Below, one piece after another: positions 1 through 6,233 of a stretch of 12,291 nucleotides of DNA (positions are counted from its first letter, which is position 1; each line of letters starts with the position of its first letter). Below the pieces are notes generated by a model, which worked only from the letters and a program-made list of their open reading frames with translations, searched no databases and had not been told where the DNA came from. The position numbers were made by a program, and so were the translations under genes. This stretch comes from Methanocalculus sp. (GTDB lineage Archaea > Halobacteriota > Methanomicrobia > Methanomicrobiales > Methanocorpusculaceae), in contig NZ_JAUSCG010000223.1 of NCBI RefSeq assembly GCF_030651615.1, positions 1 to 12,291 of the forward strand, given 5' to 3'.

Positions 1-107
1 TCGGTATCCTTTGGATCGAGGCGCATCAGATAGATCCGATCATTATTGGCACCATATTGAATGAGGCTCTCTCCCATCCTGATGACAGGATCACTCCTCT
101 TCATCAT
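1..107 (-). CDS. ablB: beta-lysine N-acetyltransferase, N-terminal fragment (cut by left edge)
   Basis: Only the first 35 codons are in the window. The reading frame begins MMKRSDPVIRMGESLIQYG and continues NDRIYLMRLDPKDT, which resembles the N-terminus of AblB, the GNAT-family enzyme that acetylates L-beta-lysine to N-epsilon-acetyl-beta-lysine, a compatible solute of methanogens. The catalytic GNAT domain lies outside the window, so the call rests on this short match plus its position directly after ablA. The start overlaps the end of ablA by 17 nt, which suggests translational coupling. Two consecutive ATG codons (107 and 104) follow a GGAGGG motif with almost no spacing. A further in-frame ATG lies ten codons downstream, so the exact start is uncertain. 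Confidence 0.8.
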   Translation of the reverse strand, partial: MMKRSDPVIRMGESLIQYGANNDRIYLMRLDPKDT

Positions 108-1410
108 CCCTCCGGGCGATCCGTTCAGAGTCTGTTGGCACAAGTGCCGTCGTCTCATCATAGTCAGAGAGGAGGCGGGCGATCCCGACAACATGCTGCT
201 CTTCTCCACCCGAAAGATTCAGCTGGAGCGAACATTCCTTGCAGTTTCGGTCACAGAAGATCGAGGTATAATGATCCGGTTCCTGATAGGTTGTGATCAC
301 CCCTTCATAGTTTCTCAGGATCACCTTGTTCGTTGAGTATGAGATGAGGTAGGTCGGCATCACCGGTATCTTTCCTCCGCCTCCGGGTGCATCGATGACG
401 TAGGTGGGAACTGCAAACCCACTTGTATGACCGATCAGGTTCTCGATGATCTCAATCCCCTTTCCGACCGGTGTCCTGAAATGCGAGAGCCCTTCTGAGA
501 GGTCGCACTGGTACAGATAGTAGGGACGAACCCGGTTCTTCACAAGTTTCTGGACAAGTGCCTTCATGATCCTCGGGCAGTCATTGACGCCTGCCAGGAG
601 AACCGACTGGTTGCCAAGCGGTATACCTCCATCAGCGAGTTTTGCAAGCGCCTGTTCTGAAGTGGGTGTTATCTCCTGCGGATGGTTGAAGTGTGTATTC
701 AGCCAGATCGGCTGGTGTTTTTTGAGAACGGTGACGAGAGCATCGGTGATCCTGAAGGGAAGGACAACCGGGGTTCTGCTCCCGATCCTGATCACCTCAA
801 CATGCGGGATCTGCCTGAGTTGCGTTAACAGACGATCGAGCAGATCGTCGGGGAGCATCAGGGGATCACCTCCGGAGAGGAGGACATCCCGAACCTCAGG
901 GTGATCACGGATGTACGCAATCCCTGCCTCCATCTCTTCCCACGTCGGGATACGATCCCGGTCACCGACCCTCCGTTTCCGTGTGCAGTGGCGGCAGTAC
1001 ATCGCACAGACATTTGAGACGAGGAAGAGGACACGGTCAGGATAACGGTGGGTGATCCCGGGAACCGGGCTGTCGCTCTCTTCCGCAAGGGGATCTTCCA
1101 GCTCACAGCTTTCAATGATCAGTTCATCCGGAGAAGGAACCGCCTGCCGGTACACCGGATCATTTGCATAATCATCTGTTTTAATGAGGGAGAGGTAATA
1201 AGGGGTGACTGCAAGGGGAAACTTATCGATCGTCTCCACAAGCCTTCTTCGTTCATCTTCAGGGAAATTAATCCCAAGCACCCTCTCAAGTGTTGTGAGA
1301 TCCCGTACCGTATGAGCGACCTGCCACTTCCAGTCTCTCCATCCCGGAGCATTGACCCCGATATCGTCATACTCCTCATCGGCTTCTGCTCTATCTGAAA
1401 AAACTTTCAT
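91..1410 (-). CDS. ablA: lysine 2,3-aminomutase (radical SAM, PLP-dependent)
   Basis: This 439-residue enzyme interconverts L-lysine and L-beta-lysine, the first step of N-epsilon-acetyl-beta-lysine synthesis in the cytoplasm. The radical SAM cluster motif CxxxCxxC is at C135, C139 and C142 (CAMYCRHC). LSGGDPL follows at 178-184. The PLP-binding lysine is K347 in PGGGGKIPV. D303 and D340 match the two aspartates that hold substrate lysine in the clostridial enzyme. C278 and the C-terminal cysteines C386, C390 and C393 match its structural zinc site. Length is normal for the KamA family. The ATG start has only a weak GAGAG about 11 nt upstream. The stop overlaps the ablB start, so the two genes should form one operon. 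In other methanogens this pair is induced by salt. Nothing appears broken. Confidence 0.95.
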   Translation of the reverse strand: MKVFSDRAEADEEYDDIGVNAPGWRDWKWQVAHTVRDLTTLERVLGINFPEDERRRLVETIDKFPLAVTPYYLSLIKTDDYANDPVYRQAVPSPDELIIESCELEDPLAEESDSPVPGITHRYPDRVLFLVSNVCAMYCRHCTRKRRVGDRDRIPTWEEMEAGIAYIRDHPEVRDVLLSGGDPLMLPDDLLDRLLTQLRQIPHVEVIRIGSRTPVVLPFRITDALVTVLKKHQPIWLNTHFNHPQEITPTSEQALAKLADGGIPLGNQSVLLAGVNDCPRIMKALVQKLVKNRVRPYYLYQCDLSEGLSHFRTPVGKGIEIIENLIGHTSGFAVPTYVIDAPGGGGKIPVMPTYLISYSTNKVILRNYEGVITTYQEPDHYTSIFCDRNCKECSLQLNLSGGEEQHVVGIARLLSDYDETTALVPTDSERIARRDDEEE

Positions 1411-1470
1411 AATAAATTCAACTCTCTATAACTATTGGGTACCATCTTCCTTAAAGATCACCCAAAAATG

Positions 1471-1480
1471 ATTATAAATA
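1471..1480 (-). promoter_or_regulatory. TATA box of ablA
   Basis: On the minus strand this reads TATTTATAAT, close to the archaeal TATA consensus. It predicts transcription starting near 1450 and a leader of about 40 nt before the ablA ATG. The neighbouring bases on its upstream side belong to a perfect dyad (1482-1497), so a regulator bound there would touch the TFB recognition position. Confidence 0.6.
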
Positions 1481-1481
1481 A

Positions 1482-1497
1482 CTATTTTGGAAAATAG
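1482..1497. promoter_or_regulatory. perfect dyad abutting the ablA TATA box, candidate operator
   Basis: The sequence CTATTTTGGAAAATAG has 7-bp perfect arms around a GG centre. It starts one base beyond the ablA TATA box on its upstream side, where it would overlap the TFB recognition element. This placement suits a repressor or activator of ablA. The arms are AT-rich, so chance symmetry in an AT-rich spacer is a real alternative. Confidence 0.4.
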
Positions 1498-1500
1498 AGA

Positions 1501-1519
1501 ACAAATTAAATGAATTTGT
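1501..1519. promoter_or_regulatory. second perfect dyad, candidate operator
   Basis: The sequence ACAAATTAAATGAATTTGT has 7-bp perfect arms and a 5-bp spacer. Its centre is about 20.5 bp, close to two helical turns, from the centre of the dyad at 1482-1497. It lies between the ablA TATA box and a plus-strand TATA-like element at 1525. It could therefore serve both directions. The arm sequence differs from that of the first dyad. Confidence 0.35.
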
Positions 1520-1524
1520 AGGAT

Positions 1525-1537
1525 ACATATAAATATA
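1525..1537 (+). promoter_or_regulatory. possible distal plus-strand TATA box
   Basis: The sequence ACATATAAATATA fits an archaeal TATA element. It would start a transcript near 1550-1558, inside the first copy of the 15-bp direct repeat. The product would be a leader of about 140 nt for the cupin gene, or a short non-coding transcript. AT-rich context makes a false match possible. Confidence 0.3.
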
Positions 1538-1545
1538 ATAACATT

Positions 1546-1590
1546 ATCAGAGGGGAGAACACTGAGGACGGGCCGATCAGAGGGCAGAAC
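1546..1590 (+). repeat. 15-bp direct repeat, two copies 30 bp apart
   Basis: ATCAGAGGGGAGAAC (1546-1560) and ATCAGAGGGCAGAAC (1576-1590) differ at one base and begin exactly 30 bp apart. They are GC-richer than the surrounding spacer. They lie just downstream of the TATA-like element at 1525 and upstream of the one at 1629. They could be tandem protein-binding sites on the same face of the helix, or part of an RNA. No function is recognised. Confidence 0.5.
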
Positions 1591-1628
1591 GATGATAATA
1601 ATACATTCCAACCAAAAATATTCGAATA

Positions 1629-1637
1629 ATTTATATT
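1629..1637 (+). promoter_or_regulatory. TATA box of the cupin gene
   Basis: ATTTATATT lies about 65 bp upstream of the cupin ATG. It predicts a start near 1659 and a leader of about 40 nt carrying a GGAGAGATC ribosome-binding sequence (1677-1685). Confidence 0.45.
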
Positions 1638-1697
1638 TTAAGAGAGGAGAGACGGGAGATCATAAGGTTGATATGAGGAGAGATCCATCCATCCTGT

Positions 1698-2135
1698 ATG
1701 CCAGAAGAACAGGGTGAATCGCTGATCGGTCGTGTGATCATGCCGCGTGATATGGTCACCTATCAGGAGGGGACAGTCGTCAGCAAAATGGTGATGATGA
1801 GCAGGGAGGGAACAGTCACACTCTTTGCTTTTGACAAAGACCATGGACTCTCTGAACATACTGCTCCGTTTGACGCACTCGCATTTGCACTTGATGGAGA
1901 GGCTGAGATCACAATAGCAGGAGTTCCCCATCATATCCGTGAGGGTGAGATGATCATCATGCCAGCAACTATTCCACATGCGGTATCACCGATCTCACGT
2001 TTCAAGATGATGCTCATCATGATCCATGCCAAGAAGAAGGGAGAAGAGACCGGGCCGGAAGAAAAAGATACTAAGAAGGCGGAGAAGAAGGCGAAGAAGA
2101 AAGCAAAAAAGGCAGATAAAAAGAAGAAGAGATAA
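1698..2135 (+). CDS. small cupin-domain protein with lysine-rich C-terminal tail
   Basis: This 145-residue cytoplasmic protein has a single cupin barrel at about residues 15-110. Cupin motif 1 is degenerate: H54 is present in SEHTAP, but the usual second histidine is A56. Motif 2 keeps G83, P89 and H94 (GEMIIMPATIPHAV). This is typical of the small archaeal cupins of unknown substrate, possibly metal-binding with fewer ligands. Residues 112-145 form a tail in which 17 of 34 residues are lysine, mixed with Glu, Asp and Ala and ending KKKKR. It is probably disordered and could bind nucleic acid or another polyanion. The ATG is preceded by GGAGAGATC 12 nt away, which is longer than ideal spacing, and no better in-frame start exists. 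The gene is divergent from ablA and 66 bp ahead of nadX. The specific role is unknown. Confidence 0.85.
   Translation: MPEEQGESLIGRVIMPRDMVTYQEGTVVSKMVMMSREGTVTLFAFDKDHGLSEHTAPFDALAFALDGEAEITIAGVPHHIREGEMIIMPATIPHAVSPISRFKMMLIMIHAKKKGEETGPEEKDTKKAEKKAKKKAKKADKKKKR
2073..2132 (+). repeat. purine-rich low-complexity tract encoding the lysine tail
   Basis: The last 20 codons of the cupin gene are almost all purine on the plus strand, built from AAGAAGGCG-like units, AAA/AAG lysine codons and a few alanine codons. Such tracts expand and contract by slippage, so tail length may vary between strains. The purine-rich character continues past the stop to about 2160. Confidence 0.6.
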
Positions 2136-2171
2136 GCAAAAGAGAGGAAGATCAAAAGACGACCAGAACCG

Positions 2172-2179
2172 TTTATACC
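2172..2179 (+). promoter_or_regulatory. TATA box of the nadXAC operon, leaderless spacing
   Basis: TTTATACC is centred about 26 bp before the nadX ATG, so the predicted transcription start is at or next to the start codon. The only Shine-Dalgarno-like element (AGGAG, 2184-2188) is 13 nt from the ATG. Read-through from the cupin gene is also possible because no T-rich terminator separates them. Confidence 0.5.
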
Positions 2180-2201
2180 GCACAGGAGCAATAAAATACT
2201 A

Positions 2202-2960
2202 ATGATCACCGTTGGACTGCTAGGGTGCGGCAATATCGGGCACATCATCGCAAAGAATCAGAAAGGATTTTCAATTACAGCAGTCTATGACCAGATCCAG
2301 AAGAGGGCTGATGAACTCGCGTCAGCCTCCGGGGCTCTTGCCTTCACCGACTTCACCTCATTTTTAACAGCTGATTTTGAGATCGTTGTAGAAGCTGCAT
2401 CTGTTGCAGCCGCGCATGAGTATGGAGAGGCGGTTCTTCGATCAGGCAGAAATATCGTCGTGATGAGTGTCGGGGCATTATCTGATGCATCTTTCTGCGA
2501 CTCTCTGGTTTCGATCGCCCGTGAGATGGGGAAAAAGATCTACATACCTTCAGGTGCAGTGATGGGACTTGACAATATCAAAGTCGGTCAGATCTCGGGG
2601 ATCACGAACTTCCTCCTCAGGACGACAAAGAGTCCTGCATCGCTGCGGATCGAATCGACAGAACGCAGGATGATCTTCTCTGGAAAGGCTAACGAATGTA
2701 TCAGGAATTATCCAAAGAACGTGAATGTCTCAGAAGCACTCACACTCGCTGCAGGCCGCGAAGTTGATGTCGAACTCTGGGTTGATCCCGATGAGGATAG
2801 AAATACCCACGAGATCTTCATCGAAGGCGAGTTTGGAGATGCATATATCCGTGTGAGAAATGTTCCAAGCCCGGACAATCCGTCAACAAGCTATCTTGCG
2901 GCCCTTTCGATACTGACACTCCTTCACAATCTTGATAACCCATTGGTGATCGGAACATGA
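2202..2960 (+). CDS. nadX: L-aspartate dehydrogenase (NAD biosynthesis)
   Basis: This 252-residue dehydrogenase oxidises L-aspartate with NAD(P)+ to iminoaspartate, the substrate of quinolinate synthase. It replaces the oxygen-using NadB oxidase, which suits an anaerobe. The N-terminal Rossmann motif GCGNIG is at residues 8-13. The middle region carries SGAVMGLDNIK (117-127). The C-terminal catalytic part contains the conserved N201-T-H203 with histidine as the likely catalytic residue, then NPSTSYLAALS (226-236). Length is normal for the family. The gene leads nadX-nadA-nadC and overlaps nadA by 4 nt (ATGA), so the three products form a short pathway. The TATA box spacing suggests a leaderless transcript starting at this ATG. 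Confidence 0.93.
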   Translation: MITVGLLGCGNIGHIIAKNQKGFSITAVYDQIQKRADELASASGALAFTDFTSFLTADFEIVVEAASVAAAHEYGEAVLRSGRNIVVMSVGALSDASFCDSLVSIAREMGKKIYIPSGAVMGLDNIKVGQISGITNFLLRTTKSPASLRIESTERRMIFSGKANECIRNYPKNVNVSEALTLAAGREVDVELWVDPDEDRNTHEIFIEGEFGDAYIRVRNVPSPDNPSTSYLAALSILTLLHNLDNPLVIGT

Positions 2961-3853
2961 TGATCAATGCTGAGATACAACAACTTAAAAAAGAGAAGAA
3001 CGCCCTCATACTCGCTCATAACTACCAGATGCCTGAGATACAGGATGTTGCGGATCTTGTTGGAGACAGCCTTGAACTTGCAGTTAAAGCTGCTGTTGCA
3101 GAAGAGCCTGTTCTGATCGTCTGCGGTGTTTTATTCATGGCCGAAACAGCCAAACTCCTCTCACCTGAGAAGACGGTGCTGATCCCGGTCCGGGATGCCG
3201 GATGTCCGCTCGCCGATCACCTGACACCAGAGATGGTTATCGAAGCCAGAAAGAAACATCCCGGCGCCGCCGTCGTCGTCTATGTCAACTCAACTGCGGC
3301 TGTCAAAGCCGTCGCAGACATCACCTGCACCTCGGCAAATGTAGCAGCAGTCGTGAGATCACTTCCTGAAGAGACGATCCTCTTTGGACCGGATGCAAAC
3401 CTCGCATCATATGTTCAGAGACAGGTCCCGGATAAGGTGATCATCCCCCTTCCGCCGGAAGGGCACTGTTATGTCCATACTGCTTTCACCGCTGAAGAGA
3501 TTGCAGAGGCGAAGAAGAGCGGTTGCCGGGTCGTATGCCATCCCGAATGCCAGCCATCGGTGCAGGAGTCAGCTGATCTCATCGCATCGACAGGGGGCAT
3601 GGTACGCCATGCAGGAGAATCTCGTGAATGGTTCGTCTGCACAGAACGCGATATGGGATACCGGCTCAAAAAACTGTATCCTGATCGGATCTTTCATACC
3701 AGTCCGGATGCGGTCTGCAGGGATATGAAGAAGATTACCCTAATTGACCTCCTCCGATCACTCCGGGAAGGTGTCTACGAGGTTCACATTCCAATTGAGA
3801 TCGCCATTCCCGCACGAAGAGCAGTGGAACGGATGATCGCGATACGAGGATAA
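2957..3853 (+). CDS. nadA: quinolinate synthase (4Fe-4S)
   Basis: This 298-residue enzyme condenses iminoaspartate with dihydroxyacetone phosphate to quinolinate. The three cluster cysteines are C83 (AGCPLAD), C171 (GHCYVH) and C254 (VCRDMKKITL), one per pseudo-symmetric domain. Active-site residues of the archaeal enzyme are conserved: H21, Y23, S38, Y109, N111, H195, E197 and T212. Length matches the compact archaeal form. The start overlaps the nadX stop (ATGA), and GGTGATC at 2945-2951 is a good Shine-Dalgarno match 5 nt upstream. Two segments look diverged: ASTGG (210-214) where GSTSG is usual, and CTERDMG (228-234) where GTExG is usual. The core catalytic set is intact, so I expect activity. 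Confidence 0.95.
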   Translation: MMINAEIQQLKKEKNALILAHNYQMPEIQDVADLVGDSLELAVKAAVAEEPVLIVCGVLFMAETAKLLSPEKTVLIPVRDAGCPLADHLTPEMVIEARKKHPGAAVVVYVNSTAAVKAVADITCTSANVAAVVRSLPEETILFGPDANLASYVQRQVPDKVIIPLPPEGHCYVHTAFTAEEIAEAKKSGCRVVCHPECQPSVQESADLIASTGGMVRHAGESREWFVCTERDMGYRLKKLYPDRIFHTSPDAVCRDMKKITLIDLLRSLREGVYEVHIPIEIAIPARRAVERMIAIRG

Positions 3854-3858
3854 CCGAT

Positions 3859-4710
3859 ATGATCCCAGTCGATGCACTCCGTAGGTTCCTTGCAGAAGAT
3901 CTCCCATTTGGAGATGTTACAACTGATGCGATCATTCCTGCAACCGTAGGGAGAGCAGGAATATTCGCACGTGAAACCGGAGTGATTGCAGGGATTGAGG
4001 AGGGAATCTTCCTCTTCGGAGAGTGCGGAGTAGAGGTGCATTCACTTACGCAGGACGGAGCCTGGGTGGACCCGGGTCAACAGATCCTTGATCTCATTGG
4101 CCCGGTTCATGGGATTCTTCAGGCAGAAAGAACCGTCCTGAATATCATGGGGAGGATGTCGGGGATCGCCACTGCTACAAGAAGATTCAGAGCCCTCGTC
4201 AGTTCAGCGATACCCGGGGCACGGGTTGCCGGAACACGAAAGACTGCACCGGGTCTTCGGATCTTTGACAAAAAAGCGATCATCCTCGGTGGTGGAGATC
4301 CTCACCGGTACTCCCTCTCTGATGCTGTTCTTATCAAGGACAATCACCTCGCCCTTGTCGGGATTGAAGAGGCGATCAGACGGGCAAGGATCTTCTCCCG
4401 GTATAAGATCATCGAAATAGAGGTGGAGACACCAGAAGATGCGATCACCGCCGCTTCCGCCGGAGCTGATATCCTCCTCCTTGACAATATGGACCCGGAA
4501 ACGGTCAGGAAGACGCTCCTGCTTCTTGTTTCATCCGGTCTCCGTGAGCGGATCGCAGTCGAGCTTTCAGGGGGTATCACCCCTGATAATGCCGGATCAT
4601 ATGCCGGTTGTAACATCGATCTCGTCTCATCCGGCTGGCTCACCCATTCCGTTAAAAACTTCGATCTGAGCCTTGACATAAAGAAGGCTGAAAAGGTCGT
4701 CAAATTATAA
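3859..4710 (+). CDS. nadC: nicotinate-nucleotide pyrophosphorylase (quinolinate phosphoribosyltransferase)
   Basis: This 283-residue enzyme joins quinolinate to phosphoribosyl pyrophosphate, releasing CO2 and pyrophosphate to give nicotinate mononucleotide. Family motifs appear in order: EDLPFGDVTTDA (13-24), the active-site stretch TRKTAPGLR (126-134) with K139, GGGDPHR (144-150), LIKDNH (158-163), EIEVET (186-191), LLDNM (207-211) and SGGI (237-240). Length is typical. It begins 5 bp after the nadA stop with GAGG about 8 nt before its ATG, so it is the third gene of the NAD operon. After the stop comes a C/T-rich stretch (CCCCCCTCTTTT, 4720-4730) that may end transcription weakly. Confidence 0.95.
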   Translation: MIPVDALRRFLAEDLPFGDVTTDAIIPATVGRAGIFARETGVIAGIEEGIFLFGECGVEVHSLTQDGAWVDPGQQILDLIGPVHGILQAERTVLNIMGRMSGIATATRRFRALVSSAIPGARVAGTRKTAPGLRIFDKKAIILGGGDPHRYSLSDAVLIKDNHLALVGIEEAIRRARIFSRYKIIEIEVETPEDAITAASAGADILLLDNMDPETVRKTLLLLVSSGLRERIAVELSGGITPDNAGSYAGCNIDLVSSGWLTHSVKNFDLSLDIKKAEKVVKL

Positions 4711-4730
4711 CATTGACTACCCCCCTCTTT

Positions 4731-4748
4731 TGAACACGTGCCAGTTCA
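4731..4748. promoter_or_regulatory. dyad immediately upstream of the mgtE TATA box
   Basis: TGAAC and GTTCA form an inverted repeat with an 8-bp spacer that includes part of CACGTG. It ends directly against the TATA box at 4749, in the same relative position as the ablA dyad. This is a possible operator, but the arms are only 5 bp. Confidence 0.3.
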
Positions 4749-4757
4749 CTTATAAAA
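4749..4757 (+). promoter_or_regulatory. TATA box of mgtE
   Basis: CTTATAAAA is a strong archaeal TATA match. It predicts a start near 4778, giving a leader of about 20 nt that contains the Shine-Dalgarno sequence GGGGGTATC at 4783-4791. Confidence 0.65.
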
Positions 4758-4796
4758 GATACCACCATACACCTTGATCAAAGGGGGTATCATCAG

Positions 4797-6134
4797 TTGC
4801 ACCGGGACAATATTTCCAGACTTCTCAGAGAGAGAGACTGGACGGGACTCCAGCAGTATGCGCAATCTCTCTCAAAGAGCGAGTGCAGGGATCTCTTCTC
4901 TGAGATGGAAGATACCGATTATACGATATTCTTCCGTCTTCTTGACAAAGATACGGCACTTGATGTCTTCGAGTCACTTGATCCGGACCACCAGGCACGG
5001 CTGATCGGTCTGATGGAAGATCCCGAGACCCTCCGGCTGATCGAAGGTCTTGATCCTGATGATCAGATCAGGCTCTTTGAAGAGCTTCCGGCGAAGATGG
5101 CAAAACGGATTCTTGCCGGAATGGAACCGGGCGATGCAGCAACCGTCAACACGCTCCTCGGCTACCCCGTCGGGAGTGCCGGACGTTTCATGACGTCCCG
5201 TTATCTGGCTGTCCGTGAAGATGCAACCGTCGGCGAGGTCCTCCAGAATCTTCATGCAAGCCCGCTCCGGCCTGATGAGATGGGTGTCATCTATGTCATC
5301 AGTTCGGGGAGGGTCTACCGCGGTCATCTCAGTCTCGGAAGCCTCCTTAAGACACGTACAGAGGTCAGAATCGGAGATCTGGCAGACGAACCCGGAATCT
5401 TTGTCAGGACAACAGATCCCCGTATCAGATCAGCGGAACTTGTTGCTGAACATGATCTCCCTGCCATCGCAGTCCTTGACGGAGAGGATCGGCTTGTCGG
5501 ATCGATCACCTTCGACGACGCGATGGATCTCTTTGAGGAGGAGGGGACAGAGGATTTCCATAAGATCGGATCGGTCCGTGATATCGGGATGAATGTCAGG
5601 GATGCAACAGTCGGTCTCCTCTATCGCAAACGAATCCCCTGGCTTCTGGTGCTTGTGCTGATGAACATCTTCTCAGGGGCCGGCATCGCATATTTTGAAG
5701 ATACCATTGCAGCCACCATCGCACTTGTATTCTTCCTTCCACTCTTAATTGACAGCGGAGGAAATGCCGGGTCACAGTCTGCAACGCTGATGGTCAGGTC
5801 ACTTGCAACCGGGGATATCAGGATGCATGACTTCCTTCACCTCATCGGACGGGAGACGATCATCTCAGCCGGACTTGGTGTGACACTGGCCTTTGCAGTT
5901 ATCCTCCTCGGCATTGTCAGGGCCGGAATCGATGTTGCAGTCGTCGTCGGCCTCTCGATGGTATTGATCGTCTTCATAGGGTCTCTCATCGGGATGACGC
6001 TCCCCTTCCTCCTGACGAAGCTGAAAAGGGATCCGGCAGTGGCAAGCACCCCGCTTGTTACCTCATGTGCCGATATCATCGGGGTGATGATCTACTTCTC
6101 AATTGCAACCTGGTATCTCGGAGTTGGAGTATAA
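4797..6134 (+). CDS. mgtE: MgtE-family magnesium transporter (TTG start)
   Basis: This 445-residue Mg2+ channel/transporter has the standard MgtE order: an alpha-helical N domain (about 1-125, with DPDHQARL and ELPAKMAKRIL), a CBS pair (about 130-250), a connecting helix, then five membrane helices (about 280-445). The membrane part keeps PLLIDSGGNAGSQSATL (315-331) and DPAVAST (412-418). D426 (in CADIIG) aligns with the selectivity-filter aspartate of the Thermus protein. The cytosolic domains normally sense Mg2+ and close the pore. The start is TTG at 4797: it lies 5-8 nt after GGGGGT/GGGGGTATC and gives the expected family length, while the next in-frame ATG would remove much of the N domain. 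The gene has its own TATA box and is convergent with hppA. Confidence 0.93.
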   Translation: MHRDNISRLLRERDWTGLQQYAQSLSKSECRDLFSEMEDTDYTIFFRLLDKDTALDVFESLDPDHQARLIGLMEDPETLRLIEGLDPDDQIRLFEELPAKMAKRILAGMEPGDAATVNTLLGYPVGSAGRFMTSRYLAVREDATVGEVLQNLHASPLRPDEMGVIYVISSGRVYRGHLSLGSLLKTRTEVRIGDLADEPGIFVRTTDPRIRSAELVAEHDLPAIAVLDGEDRLVGSITFDDAMDLFEEEGTEDFHKIGSVRDIGMNVRDATVGLLYRKRIPWLLVLVLMNIFSGAGIAYFEDTIAATIALVFFLPLLIDSGGNAGSQSATLMVRSLATGDIRMHDFLHLIGRETIISAGLGVTLAFAVILLGIVRAGIDVAVVVGLSMVLIVFIGSLIGMTLPFLLTKLKRDPAVASTPLVTSCADIIGVMIYFSIATWYLGVGV

Positions 6135-6197
6135 GAGAAGAGTATTCATAAACGAAGAGAGCCGGGTGGCTTCATCAATAGAAGATAAAACCGTGTA

Positions 6198-6218
6198 CCG
6201 GAGATCCGGCAAAAAAAA
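6198..6218 (-). terminator. terminator of hppA (T8 followed by a dyad)
   Basis: On the minus strand a run of eight T (6211-6218) lies 16-23 nt after the hppA stop, as expected for archaeal termination. Next to it is a perfect dyad, CCGGA-GA-TCCGG (6198-6209). On the plus strand the dyad precedes a run of A rather than T, so it offers mgtE only a hairpin without a T tract. Confidence 0.55.
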
Positions 6219-6233
6219 GAGTGTTCATCATCC

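Noticed and set aside
1592..1717. Possible 41-codon leader peptide ahead of and overlapping the cupin start
   Set aside because: It includes the cupin TATA box at 1629-1637, has low-complexity sequence, and no support beyond an ATG. A shorter version from ATG 1673 with AAGG upstream is equally unsupported.
1638..1979. Minus-strand open frame of 113 codons opposite the cupin gene
   Set aside because: Odd composition (Cys, His, Trp rich), no motif, and the opposite strand encodes a recognisable cupin.
1931..2248. Minus-strand open frame of 105 codons rich in Phe and Ser that resembles a membrane protein
   Set aside because: It is the antisense of the lysine-rich cupin tail: AAG/AAA codons read backwards give CTT/TTT. 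It spans a gene end and a promoter and has no family resemblance.
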